A stretch of DNA of 44,781 nucleotides from Candidatus Poribacteria bacterium (lineage in GTDB: Bacteria > Poribacteria > WGA-4E > WGA-3G): the NCBI GenBank assembly GCA_022823085.1, contig JAJDXV010000151.1, positions 1 through 44,781 of the forward strand, given 5' to 3'. Positions within the stretch are counted from its first letter, which is position 1. Each line of letters starts with the position of its first letter. The position numbers and the translations under genes were made by a program. The notes below the pieces were generated by a model. It was not told where the DNA came from. It made no database searches and was given only the letters and a program-made list of their open reading frames with translations. Shown piece after piece: positions 28,492 to 36,930 of this stretch.

Positions 28492-28523
28492 CCCTTCACA
28501 TTTGGGCGAGTACGCCGCAAATC
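28492..28523 (+). repeat. dispersed repeat C, second copy
   Basis: This matches 25-56 at 29 of 32 bases; the common run is GGGCGAGTACGCCGCAAATC. A short hairpin AATC-GCT-GATT follows at 28520-28530. A larger imperfect stem ACAGAGGACGC (28533-28543) with GCGTTCTCTGT (28565-28575) is next to it. Confidence 0.65.
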
Positions 28524-28600
28524 GCTGATTACACAGAGGACGCGGATTATCTCGGATTTTAAGAGCGTTCTCTGTCCATCCATGCTTCTCTGCTGCAGTT

Positions 28601-28619
28601 CAAGGGCATTCAATTGTAG
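28601..28619 (+). repeat. solitary end of element B
   Basis: CAAGGGCATTCAATTGTAG matches the inverted end of element B (16906-17050) at 16 of 19 bases. I find no partner end between here and 28829. It is probably a decayed remnant. Confidence 0.45.
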
Positions 28620-28793
28620 GTGTTTGGTGTTGTCCTTTTCGCAGGTGTTAACACTTCATGTATGTTATGTTTTAAAACAAAACGCCGAAATTTTCGCTAG
28701 ATTTCGCAGCATTTCGCACCGGATCCTAAAAAAAAGACGTAAAATCGAATAATTTCTTAAAATCGACTGGCCTTGGCTGCAGTTTGGATTCCC

Positions 28794-28822
28794 TTGAATT
28801 TTCTCGTGAAACTGCGTATAAT
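28794..28822 (+). promoter_or_regulatory. strong sigma70-type promoter for the ATPase-PIN pair
   Basis: TTGAAT (28794-28799) and TATAAT (28817-28822), 17-base spacer. Start of transcription is predicted near 28829, the first base of repeat A copy 2. The whole 29-base unit is nearly the nadD promoter sequence. Confidence 0.72.
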
Positions 28823-28828
28823 AAGGGT

Positions 28829-28950
28829 AGGATTTACGCATGCTGCTCTTTTGTACCATAGGAGACCGTTAGCCTGTGCTACTATAACGCTGTGTTTTCC
28901 GAAAGATCTCAACTAATAGAACCGACTGTAGTCAAAATTGCGTAAGTCCT
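28829..28950 (+). repeat. MITE-like repeat A, copy 2
   Basis: Left end AGGATTTACGCA (28829-28840) and right end TGCGTAAGTCCT (28939-28950) are inverted with one mismatch over 12 bases. The interior aligns with the inverted copy at 36931-37051. The hairpin slot is mixed: the left side matches the GGAGACC variant (371-402), the right side the GGCT variant (37010). No clear target duplication is seen. It occupies the leader of the ATPase-PIN transcript. Confidence 0.78.
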
Positions 28951-28976
28951 GAGTGGTTAACATGGAGGCAATGAAA

Positions 28977-30275
28977 ATGATTACACATATACGAATGAAA
29001 AATTTCAAATCGTGGAAAGACAGCGGCGAGGTGGAACTTGCCCCGTTGACAGGTTTTTTTGGGACGAACAGTTCAGGGAAGAGTAGCCTGTTACAGATGC
29101 TGCTGTTGCTGAAACAGACTACGGAACATCCAGAGGCAAATGAGGTCATCTTTTTCGGTGATGGAAATTCTCTGGTCAATCTTGGCAATTTCCGAGAGGT
29201 GATTCATGGGCATGAAGTACGTAATGAACTGTACTTAGGTCTAAGTTGCAAACTCAGCCACACCGTTCCTTATAATCTTGTTGTTACCACTCAGGGACAA
29301 ATGCTCTATTTTTCTTTTCATACCGTTATCCGAGAAGTCGAGGGAAATCAAGTTATTAAGGATTTTCGATACGATAGTTTAAATAGTCCCGCGAGAGTGG
29401 TTTGGGAAGATAATAATCTTTTCGTTAACCAACAAAACCGAATACCGACCAAGGTCCAAAACTGCTATGGTTTATTATCATCCGAAAATTCTGATGTCCG
29501 AGAGGTTCTAACCGGGTTTGTATCTGTATTTGAAGAATTGTTTTCCCATGTTTATTATTTCGGGCCTGTCAGAGTCCATCCACAACGCTCTTATCACTGG
29601 GAAGGCACACATCCAAAGGAGGTTGACTCATGGGGAAACAGAGCTATTGATGCTCTCCTCTCGGCAAGTGTGCGAAAAATGAAAAGTTCTACTAAAGAAG
29701 ATGGAGTGTTAATCGAAGAACGGATTTCCGAATGGCTTCAAAAGATGGAACTTGCCTACTCCTTCCAACTTATCCCAACTGACTCTTTAGACGATAAAAA
29801 TTACGAAGTGCGCATCCGAAAAACCTCTAACAGTCCAGAAGTCACATTAGCAGATATGGGTTATGGAGTTTCCGATGTGTTTCCTCTATTGGTTCATTGC
29901 TACTATGTCCCGGAAGGATCAACCGTTATTTTGGAACAGCCTGGCATCCACCTCCATCCGAAGGCACAAGCCGATCTTGCGGATCTGTTGATAGAGGTTA
30001 TCACGGAACGCAACCTTCAGATTTTGATAGAAAGTCACAGTGAGCATTTGCTAAATCGGTTGCAACGGCGTATCGCGGAAGAAAAGATCACCTACGATCA
30101 AACTGCTCTCTATTTTTGCCGTAATGAAGAAGGCGTTTCCACAATTGAAAGGCTAAAGATGGATGAGTTCGGCAATATCTCGAACTGGCCAGAAAACTTT
30201 TTTGGTGACGAGATGGGGGACCTGTTTGCTATGACAGAAGCACAAAGAGAACGTCAAAAGAGAGCGGAGGGTTAA
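28977..30275 (+). CDS. SMC/OLD-like AAA ATPase with DUF3696-like C-terminus
   Basis: A 432-residue ATPase of the SMC/OLD-like group seen in defence loci. The N-terminus is MITHIRMKNFKSWKDSGE, with Walker A GTNSSGKSSL at residues 29-38. A signature-like segment is DMGYGVSDVFPLL near 292. Walker B is STVILEQPGIHLHP near 313-326, where most relatives have EQPE rather than EQPG. The switch histidine is in LIESHSEHLL near 349. The tail (FGNISNWPENFFGDEMGDLF) fits DUF3696. ATG 28977 follows GGAGG (28964-28968) by eight bases. Its stop overlaps the next start as TAATG, so this ATPase likely senses a trigger and controls the PIN-like protein. Confidence 0.88.
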   Translation: MITHIRMKNFKSWKDSGEVELAPLTGFFGTNSSGKSSLLQMLLLLKQTTEHPEANEVIFFGDGNSLVNLGNFREVIHGHEVRNELYLGLSCKLSHTVPYNLVVTTQGQMLYFSFHTVIREVEGNQVIKDFRYDSLNSPARVVWEDNNLFVNQQNRIPTKVQNCYGLLSSENSDVREVLTGFVSVFEELFSHVYYFGPVRVHPQRSYHWEGTHPKEVDSWGNRAIDALLSASVRKMKSSTKEDGVLIEERISEWLQKMELAYSFQLIPTDSLDDKNYEVRIRKTSNSPEVTLADMGYGVSDVFPLLVHCYYVPEGSTVILEQPGIHLHPKAQADLADLLIEVITERNLQILIESHSEHLLNRLQRRIAEEKITYDQTALYFCRNEEGVSTIERLKMDEFGNISNWPENFFGDEMGDLFAMTEAQRERQKRAEG

Positions 30276-30784
30276 TGAACGCTGTTATCGTAGATACAAA
30301 CGTTATCATAACTGCAAACGATGAGGCAGAGCATGCTTCACCTGACTGTGTAGAACGTTGTCAGAAACGAATTAAACAGATTCTTGATCAGCAGGAAACA
30401 TCACTTGTTGATGATGGATGGCGAATTCTCAAGGAGTACAAGAGATATGTCAATTTAGAGACCCGGAAAGGAATCGGTGATCTTTTTGTAAAAACGTTAC
30501 TGCAGAACCTGATGCGGAGACAGGCAATTTGCACGATGGTGCGTATTAACCCGTTGGATGGCAGTGACACGGATTTTGAAGAATTCCCAACTACCGAAGC
30601 CTTAAGCGATTTCGATGTAGCTGATAGAAAATTTATTGCGGTTGCTATCGCCTATGAGCGTGACGAAAATAAAAAAGCAACTATCTTGCAGGCATTAGAT
30701 ACAAAATGGGAACCGTTCCGAAAGGCGTTTGAACAAGAAGGTTTGCAGATTGACTTTTTATGCCCATCCGAAAATGAAGCGTAG
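30275..30784 (+). CDS. PIN-like nuclease, partner of the ATPase
   Basis: A 169-residue protein with the PIN active-site pattern: D7 and N9 in AVIVDTNVIITA, E54 in ILKEYKRY, D114 and D117 in SDFDVADRKFIAVAIA, and D142 in ALDTKW. PIN enzymes are metal-dependent ribonucleases, often toxins that cut tRNA, rRNA or mRNA. The start codon shares one base with the ATPase stop (TAATG), so the two proteins are made in fixed proportion and probably form a complex. There is no nearby VapB-type antitoxin, which suggests ATPase control. The identity rests on motifs only, because overall similarity to known PIN families is low. Confidence 0.72.
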   Translation: MNAVIVDTNVIITANDEAEHASPDCVERCQKRIKQILDQQETSLVDDGWRILKEYKRYVNLETRKGIGDLFVKTLLQNLMRRQAICTMVRINPLDGSDTDFEEFPTTEALSDFDVADRKFIAVAIAYERDENKKATILQALDTKWEPFRKAFEQEGLQIDFLCPSENEA

Positions 30785-30809
30785 ATCGCAATGAATTGTG
30801 GTTGGTGAT

Positions 30810-30889
30810 GGGCGGGGAGACCCCGCCCCTACGAACCCATGCGCCTACAATCAAGGGTATGTTCATTGTAGTGGCGAGGTTCCCTCGCC
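30810..30889. repeat. two GC-rich palindromes between PIN-like gene and RNA-ligase-like gene
   Basis: GGGCGGGG-AGA-CCCCGCCC (30810-30828) and GGCGAGG-TTC-CCTCGCC (30873-30889) are perfect stems with three-base loops. The first is followed by CTACG, as is the palindrome at 476-502. No T-tract follows either. They sit in the 135-base gap that separates the ATPase-PIN pair from the ligase-res pair, and could end or attenuate transcription. Confidence 0.78.
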
Positions 30890-30919
30890 CAATACCAATA
30901 GGTTCCTTGGAGGCCAGCG

Positions 30920-32086
30920 ATGGACCCCCAGAAAACAAAAAATGCACAACAAACTTTAGATTCAGACTGCTCTGAATTTAGCGCGACAGACCCGTTTAAC
31001 CCGCAAAACCACGTTGAAGGGCAGATCAGTTTCAGTAAAGATAGACGCTACGGCGCGCTGCAGACAAAAAAAATCAATGGCGAACCTGCCGATCAACCAC
31101 TCATCTTCGGCACACCGAAAATTGCTTACCCTTTCGGATTAGGACACAATTACCGGTTTCCGAGTGCAGAGCGGATTTACCGTTTCCGTAAATACGACGG
31201 CACCAACATTTTTATGTACCGCTACGCATATAACGGACTAAAATACATCACATTTAAGGTGCGCTTGTTTCCGTTTTTGCGAGGTCGCTATATAACAATG
31301 TGGCAGCATATCCGCCGAAAATACCCACAGATTACAGAACTGTTCAAATTGAATCCCGATGTTACAGGTTTCAGTTTTGAACTCTATGGGTCGGATAACC
31401 CGCATACGATTCAATACGAAGATGTCAAGTTGGATATTGTGTTATTGTTCGGACTGCGCGGGAGGCAGGGACAAATCGTGCTGAATACCGAACTTGAGGC
31501 AGGCGACATCCCGAAAGCAGAACACCTCGGCACCGTTGAAAAAGACTATGTATGGCACTACGAGCAGGAACAACAAGACCTTGATAGGCGATTGGAGTTC
31601 ATCGGCTTGAATGAGAACCAAGCCCCCATATTTAAAGGTGAGGAAGGCAGTATCTGGTATGTGAAAACAAAGGACACGCATGAAATCCGTCCGTATAAGT
31701 GCAAACCGCACCGAATTGAACAAGTGCATTGGACACAAGGACTGACGCAGTTGAGTGCCACCGTAATTTGGGCTACTATTTTAAAGGCTTTTGAAAACTG
31801 GGAGAACCCCGAACTTGACGAGATTATTGCGATATTGAACGAAGATTACCCGATCCATCAAATCACAATCTCAATGGAACAGATCAAGCGGATGCATAAC
31901 ACCGCTAAAAAGTCTGCGGATATCGAAAAGAAAATTTGGGAACTTATGGTAATGCATGGGTTCGATGGGAACACCGACACGGCAATGGTGTTTCATAAAA
32001 TTGCAAACCAATTTGATCAAGACAAGAGGCTTATCTACAAATCGATTAAAAACGTGCAAAACATGATGAAGATCGAGGAGCAATAA
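30920..32086 (+). CDS. RNA ligase-like nucleotidyltransferase (Rnl2 type)
   Basis: A 388-residue protein. I read the covalent nucleotidyltransferase motifs in order: motif I KYDGTN (residues 91-96; K91 would carry AMP), motif III FSFELYG (151-157), motif IIIa LDIVLLFGLR (171-180), motif IV EEGSIWYVK (241-249), and motif V YKCKP (259-263). This is the Rnl2-like RNA ligase layout, so the expected reaction is sealing of a nicked or broken RNA. No OB fold is evident; the last 120 residues are helical and unfamiliar. GGAGG six bases upstream supports ATG 30920. The gene is eight bases before res, so it is in the restriction operon. Function is an inference from motifs. Confidence 0.72.
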   Translation: MDPQKTKNAQQTLDSDCSEFSATDPFNPQNHVEGQISFSKDRRYGALQTKKINGEPADQPLIFGTPKIAYPFGLGHNYRFPSAERIYRFRKYDGTNIFMYRYAYNGLKYITFKVRLFPFLRGRYITMWQHIRRKYPQITELFKLNPDVTGFSFELYGSDNPHTIQYEDVKLDIVLLFGLRGRQGQIVLNTELEAGDIPKAEHLGTVEKDYVWHYEQEQQDLDRRLEFIGLNENQAPIFKGEEGSIWYVKTKDTHEIRPYKCKPHRIEQVHWTQGLTQLSATVIWATILKAFENWENPELDEIIAILNEDYPIHQITISMEQIKRMHNTAKKSADIEKKIWELMVMHGFDGNTDTAMVFHKIANQFDQDKRLIYKSIKNVQNMMKIEEQ

Positions 32087-32094
32087 GAGCGCAA

Positions 32095-35091
32095 ATGTCA
32101 ACAGTTACCATAGACAACCCAGTTATCAACAGTCCGTTTGAAGAACCGCAACGGCACTTCAAATTCAACGCCCGCGGTATCACCGAAGAGATTGCTGACG
32201 GTAGACGCAGAAGTGAATACTTCATGCCGTTTCCGAAACCGAAAAAGCAGTCTGGAGAAACACAACTACAATTTGAGCTGCCTGACCAAGATCTCCGAGA
32301 AGCAAACACCTTTATCAATAGCGTTCGGACCCAAGTAGCAGCGTGGCGAAATAGCGGCTATCCCGGTGTAACCCCAACGACGCGGCGGCTCCTTGAGCAT
32401 TGGAACAATCCAGAAAACGAACCGCGCCTCTATTTCTGTCAACGGGAAGCTGTGGAGACCGCTATCTATCTCAACGAATATGAGAACAGACAGCGAAACG
32501 ATTCATTTCATAGCCAACTTGTGAAAGCAAACGCGGAAGCAAATCCCGATCTCTTCCGTGTCGCTTTCAAGATGGCAACGGGGAGCGGGAAGACAGTTGT
32601 TATGGCGATGCTTATCGCGTATCATACGCTGAATAAGATAGCGAGTCCGAAGAGTACCCGTTTTACCGATGCGTTTCTGATTGTGACCCCGGGTGTAACA
32701 ATTCGAGACCGACTTCAGGTGCTTTATCCAGAGAAATCGGAGAATGATTATAAGAAGATGAATCTGGTGCCGCGAGCAGATTATGATGCACTCGGTCAGG
32801 CAAAGATCGTTATCACCAATTATCACGCCTTCCAACGCCGCACAAAAGAGGAATTGAGCAAAGTCGGTAAACAAGTACTCGGCGCAGGTGCCGAAAATTT
32901 CAGGGAAACACCGGAAGAGATGGTAACCCGCGTTTGTCGAGGATTGGGTCGAAAAAAAAATATCATCGTCCTAAACGATGAAGCGCATCACTGTTACCGC
33001 CCAAAAAAGAATAAGAAATCAGCGTCAGCGGAAGACGAGGCGCGTTTGTGGATAAATGGGATCGAAGCCGTTAAAGCAAAAATCGGCGTAAAACAGGTTT
33101 ACGATTTATCTGCGACACCGTTCTTTTTAAGGGGGCAAGGATACTCAACCACCACACCGAGCGGAAAGAAACTCAACGAAGGCGTGTTGTTTCCTTGGGT
33201 CGTTTCGGATTTCGCGTTAATTGATTCGATTGAATGTGGTATTGCGAAGGTGCCTCGCGTGCCTGTGGCGGACGATACCATGAAAGGTGACCCTATCTAT
33301 CGTCGTCTCTGGGATATAGTGGGGCCTAAACTTCGCGGGATTGCTACGGATGGTGAACCCCAGCTACCCCAAGAATTGGAAGCCGCGCTTCAAACACTTT
33401 ATAGCAACTACGAAAAATCATACTACCTATGGCAGAAGAATCCACACGGATTGACACCCCCTGTGATGATTGTGGTTTGCAATAATACAAAAGTCTCTAA
33501 ACTCGTTTACGACTGGATTGCAGGTTGGGAGAAAAAGGACACCGATGGAGAGAATGTTGTTGTCAAAGGTAATCTCCCAATATTCAATAATGAAAACAAT
33601 GGCGTATGGAGTGAACACTTAAACACACTTCTGATTGACAGCAATCAGTTGGAATCCGGCGAAGCACTGAAAGGTGCATTCAAAACGGCTGCTCGCACCC
33701 AGATTGAGCAGTTCAAACGCGAAATGAATACGGATAAAGTTACGGATGCGGATCTGTTACGGGAAGCGATGAATACGGTTGGCAAGAAAGGCAAACTTGG
33801 TGAGCAGATAAAATGTGTCGTCTCGGTTTCGATGCTAAGTGAGGGGTGGGATGCAAAGCGGGTGACGCATATTCTCGGTGTGCGTGCATTTAGTACGCAG
33901 CTGCTGTGCGAACAGGTTGTCGGCAGAGGGCTGCGCCGTTCCAGTCACGATGTAGAAAAAACAACTGTTGATGTTAATGGAGCAGAGATTGAATTAGAAA
34001 CGTTTCCGCCGGAATATGCTGAAGTCTTTGGTGTTCCGTTCTCGTTTATCCCTGCAACAGGCAGTGGAAGAACAATCGATCCGCGACCTGTTACGGAAGT
34101 AAAAGCCTTACCTGAACGGAAGACAGCGTGTGAAATTACATTCCCAAGGGTTGCTGGATATCGTCGGCAGTTATCTCCCAATAAACTTGATGCAATTTTT
34201 ACTGAAGATTCCCGTTATGTACTTTCCACTGCAGAGATCCCGTCTCGTATAGAAATTGAGGCGATAACGGGTGGCACGCAAGAAGTAAACCTGCCATATA
34301 TGAGGAGATTTCGTGAGCAAGAAACAATGTACTATCTCGCAAGAACAGTAATGAACAATTACCTTCTGGACGCTGATGACGAGGCAAAGTGGTGGTTGTT
34401 TCCACAAGTCCTCCGTATTACGCGTCGATGGATGAAAGATTGTGTCACCTATAAAGACAATATGTATCCACAGTATTTCCACATTGGAGAGATTGGAAGG
34501 AAGGCAGCGTTGCGGATTTATCAAGGGATACTCAGAGCAGAGCAACACAATGAAAACAGTAATCCTACAGAAGATAATGCACCGAAGGTATTTCTCCCAT
34601 TTTTCCGAGATAAAGAACGTACGGGTTCAACCGAAGATGTGGAGTTTGAGACGACGCAGCCGACGTGGGAAACGCGTCCGGATAAATGCCATATCTCGCA
34701 TGTCGTCGCGGACACGGAATCGTGGGAACAGAAAACTGCACAGGCACTTGAGCAGATGGACGAAGTCATTGCCTACGTCAAAAACCACAACTTGGATTTC
34801 CAAATCCCGTATGTCAATCACAACGGAACAAATCGGCAGTATGTTCCCGATTTCATTGCCCGCATCCAAAAACCGAGAGGCAGCTCTGGCGATCATATCG
34901 TGAATCTGATTCTTGAAACTTCCGGCATGGGGCGCGAAGATAAAGTTCAGAAGGTAAATACTGTCAAGAATATGTGGGTACCAGCAGTTAACAACGCTGG
35001 CGAGTTTGGCGAATGGACATTCCTTGAAATTAGAGATCCGTGGGACATGCAGAACACTATCCGCGAGTTCATGAGTAAATATGCGTCATAA
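32095..35091 (+). CDS. type III-like restriction subunit: DEAH helicase plus nuclease (BPTD_3080-like)
   Basis: A 998-residue Res-type protein. Helicase motifs: Walker A KMATGSGKTVVMAML near 160-175, motif II VLNDEAHHCY near 294, motif III-like YDLSATPF near 340, and motif VI-like QVVGRGLRRSSH near 615. The C-terminus carries a PD-(D/E)XK-like nuclease: YVPDFIARI near 917, then NLILETSG near 938, where the usual ExK reads ExS and a nearby lysine may substitute. In the type III scheme Mod and Res form a complex that cuts unmethylated DNA after ATP-driven tracking. Its last 11 bases overlap the permease gene at 35081, an unusual junction for unrelated functions. Confidence 0.9.
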   Translation: MSTVTIDNPVINSPFEEPQRHFKFNARGITEEIADGRRRSEYFMPFPKPKKQSGETQLQFELPDQDLREANTFINSVRTQVAAWRNSGYPGVTPTTRRLLEHWNNPENEPRLYFCQREAVETAIYLNEYENRQRNDSFHSQLVKANAEANPDLFRVAFKMATGSGKTVVMAMLIAYHTLNKIASPKSTRFTDAFLIVTPGVTIRDRLQVLYPEKSENDYKKMNLVPRADYDALGQAKIVITNYHAFQRRTKEELSKVGKQVLGAGAENFRETPEEMVTRVCRGLGRKKNIIVLNDEAHHCYRPKKNKKSASAEDEARLWINGIEAVKAKIGVKQVYDLSATPFFLRGQGYSTTTPSGKKLNEGVLFPWVVSDFALIDSIECGIAKVPRVPVADDTMKGDPIYRRLWDIVGPKLRGIATDGEPQLPQELEAALQTLYSNYEKSYYLWQKNPHGLTPPVMIVVCNNTKVSKLVYDWIAGWEKKDTDGENVVVKGNLPIFNNENNGVWSEHLNTLLIDSNQLESGEALKGAFKTAARTQIEQFKREMNTDKVTDADLLREAMNTVGKKGKLGEQIKCVVSVSMLSEGWDAKRVTHILGVRAFSTQLLCEQVVGRGLRRSSHDVEKTTVDVNGAEIELETFPPEYAEVFGVPFSFIPATGSGRTIDPRPVTEVKALPERKTACEITFPRVAGYRRQLSPNKLDAIFTEDSRYVLSTAEIPSRIEIEAITGGTQEVNLPYMRRFREQETMYYLARTVMNNYLLDADDEAKWWLFPQVLRITRRWMKDCVTYKDNMYPQYFHIGEIGRKAALRIYQGILRAEQHNENSNPTEDNAPKVFLPFFRDKERTGSTEDVEFETTQPTWETRPDKCHISHVVADTESWEQKTAQALEQMDEVIAYVKNHNLDFQIPYVNHNGTNRQYVPDFIARIQKPRGSSGDHIVNLILETSGMGREDKVQKVNTVKNMWVPAVNNAGEFGEWTFLEIRDPWDMQNTIREFMSKYAS

Positions 35092-35920
35092 TTATCAACG
35101 CCTTGTTCTCCTTTTTCCGATTGTTTTTTGGCTGGTCTGTTTCTTTCTGCTGCCGTTGGTGTCGGTGTTTATCTATAGCTTCTTGGAGCGTGGAACTTAC
35201 GGCGGCGTACGTTGGATCTTTACGCTGGAAAACTATGCGCGATTGTTTGATGGACTCTATCTCGGTATCCTCTGGCGTTCGGTGTCTACGGCATTGATCT
35301 GTACGGCGGTCTGTCTGCTACTCGGTTACCCCTTCGCTTATTACCTCGCACGCTACAGACCGAAACACCGGAATATTTTACTGCTCCTCGTCGTTGTCCC
35401 GTTCTGGACGAACTTCCTCATCCGAACGTATGCGTGGATACTGATCTTACGCACGGAAGGTTTGCTGAACAGTTTTTTAAGTGCCCTGTTCCCCAACTGG
35501 GGTCCGTTAGAGTTGCTGAACACGCCGCTCGCGGTGCAAATCGGTCTCGTCTACGGATACCTGCCGTTTATGATACTCCCGCTCTATGCAGCATTGGAAC
35601 AATTGGATATGTCGCTGCTGGAGGCAGCACAGGATTTAGGCGCGTCGCCACGGCGTGCTTTTTGGCACGTGACGGTGCCGCTGAGTCTGCCCGGTATCCT
35701 TGCAGGATCGATGCTGGTTTTCATCCCGACGGTAGGCGCGTTTTTGACACCCGATCTGCTCGGCGGTGGGAAGGTGAGTTATATCGGCAACGTGATTGAA
35801 CGGCAATTCAAGACTGCACGGGATTGGCCCTTCGGTTCCGCACTCTCGTTTATGCTGATGGGTATAGTTCTCGTTGGGACTGTGCTATACTTCCGGACCT
35901 TACAACAAGATGAAACCTAA
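35081..35920 (+). CDS. ABC spermidine/putrescine-type permease, PotB-like
   Basis: A 279-residue inner-membrane permease of the PotB family with about six hydrophobic segments. The N-terminus (LLFPIVFWLVCFFLLPLVSV) and the EAA loop (LEAAQDLGASPRRAFWHVTVPLSLPGI) are characteristic; the run VPFWTNFLIRTYAW is a PotB hallmark. The start codon overlaps the end of res by 11 bases. A PotC-like partner follows after 144 bases. The ATPase (PotA) and the binding protein (PotD) are not in the window. The solute may be a polyamine or another small cation; sequence alone cannot decide. Confidence 0.9.
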   Translation: MRHNYQRLVLLFPIVFWLVCFFLLPLVSVFIYSFLERGTYGGVRWIFTLENYARLFDGLYLGILWRSVSTALICTAVCLLLGYPFAYYLARYRPKHRNILLLLVVVPFWTNFLIRTYAWILILRTEGLLNSFLSALFPNWGPLELLNTPLAVQIGLVYGYLPFMILPLYAALEQLDMSLLEAAQDLGASPRRAFWHVTVPLSLPGILAGSMLVFIPTVGAFLTPDLLGGGKVSYIGNVIERQFKTARDWPFGSALSFMLMGIVLVGTVLYFRTLQQDET

Positions 35921-35924
35921 GACG

Positions 35925-36056
35925 ACCTGACTGCTCCCGTTAGGGCAAAACAAAAGAGTTAGCTAAAGACTGTAGCCTGTAGCCGAAGGCGAAGGCGGAT
36001 TTTTGAATACCTTGTTCATTGCCCAAGGTAACCTGACTGCTCCCGTTAGGGCAAAA
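35925..36056. repeat. 26-bp direct repeat in the potB-potC spacer
   Basis: ACCTGACTGCTCCCGTTAGGGCAAAA occurs at 35925-35950 and exactly again at 36031-36056, 106 bases apart. Between them lies a small tandem motif, CTGTAGCCTGTAGCC, at about 35970-35984. The second copy ends eight bases before the PotC-like start. No gene fits in the spacer. Confidence 0.82.
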
Positions 36057-36064
36057 TTAAAAAA

Positions 36065-36850
36065 ATGAAACGGATTCTTGAAGCCAACATAGGGTTGGTA
36101 TTTTTCTTTCTCTACGTTCCGATTTTAGCAGTTGTGGTGTTCTCATTCAACAGTGGTGAGCAGATCTCTGTTTGGGAAGGCTTCACGTTCAGTTGGTATG
36201 CGAAACTGTTTGAGGATGCGGCGTTGTGGCGTGCCTGCCGAAATAGTCTGATCGTGGCAGGTGTCGCGACGGCTGTCTCTACGTTTATTGGAACAACAGC
36301 TGCGTTGGCGATAGAACGGTATCGGTTCCGTTTCCGAACTGCGCTCACGCGATGCCTCTATCTACCGGTCATCATCCCCGACATCGTGTTGGCGATCGCG
36401 TTGTTGACCTTCTATGTGCAAACGCCTATTCCACTCGGTTTAGCCTCAGTGATTATCGCGCACTGCGTTTTCAACGTCGCGTATGTCACGATTGTGGTAC
36501 GTGCGCGTCTGCAAGGCTACGATAACACTTTAGAGGAGGCAGCCCGTGACCTCGGTGCCAACGAATGGCAGACGTTTTGGCGGATAACCTTTCCGTTGAT
36601 CGCCCCCGGAATTATCGGCGGTGCGTTGCTCGCCTTTACACTCTCTATAGACGATTTTGTGGTCACCTTCTTCACCGCCGGTGTCGGCTATACGACGCTC
36701 TCTGTCCATATCTATTCGCAGCTAAAGTTCGGGATCACCCCGAAACTCAATGCCATCTCAACGATGCTGTTAGCGAATTCTATCGTGTTTATTCTACTGT
36801 TTTTGTGGTTCCAAGGGGGTGCTACCAACTCCCAAAGTCGGGATGCATAA
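36065..36850 (+). CDS. ABC spermidine/putrescine-type permease, PotC-like
   Basis: A 261-residue permease of the PotC family, partner of the PotB-like protein upstream. The start MKRILEANIGLVFFFLYVPILAV and the EAA loop LEEAARDLGANEWQTFWRITFPLIAPGI are typical, as is SIDDFVVTFFTAG. About six transmembrane segments. There is no clear ribosome-binding site before the ATG at 36065; AAAATTAAAAAA precedes it. It lacks adjacent PotA and PotD genes. The repeat-rich spacer indicates rearrangement in this transporter locus. Confidence 0.9.
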   Translation: MKRILEANIGLVFFFLYVPILAVVVFSFNSGEQISVWEGFTFSWYAKLFEDAALWRACRNSLIVAGVATAVSTFIGTTAALAIERYRFRFRTALTRCLYLPVIIPDIVLAIALLTFYVQTPIPLGLASVIIAHCVFNVAYVTIVVRARLQGYDNTLEEAARDLGANEWQTFWRITFPLIAPGIIGGALLAFTLSIDDFVVTFFTAGVGYTTLSVHIYSQLKFGITPKLNAISTMLLANSIVFILLFLWFQGGATNSQSRDA

Positions 36851-36890
36851 TTGTTGGTACCCGAAAGGTTTCGCAAATTTGGATAGGTTG

Positions 36891-36899
36891 TGCTATAAT
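36891..36899 (+). promoter_or_regulatory. extended -10 element, possible alr promoter
   Basis: TGCTATAAT is the extended -10 consensus (TGnTATAAT). No good -35 box is present at 17 bases. Repeat A copy 3 lies between it and the alr start at 37060. Confidence 0.4.
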
Positions 36900-36930
36900 G
36901 TTCTTATTGGTACAATACGGATAAAAAAAC

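Noticed and set aside
34442..34903. Open frame of 153 residues on the plus strand inside res
   Set aside because: Different frame of the res gene, and basic and low-complexity in composition; res is continuous there.
35925..36056. Attachment site or recombination boundary from the 26-bp direct repeat
   Set aside because: No integrase or tRNA gene is nearby, and the 80-bp interval carries no gene; kept only as a repeat.
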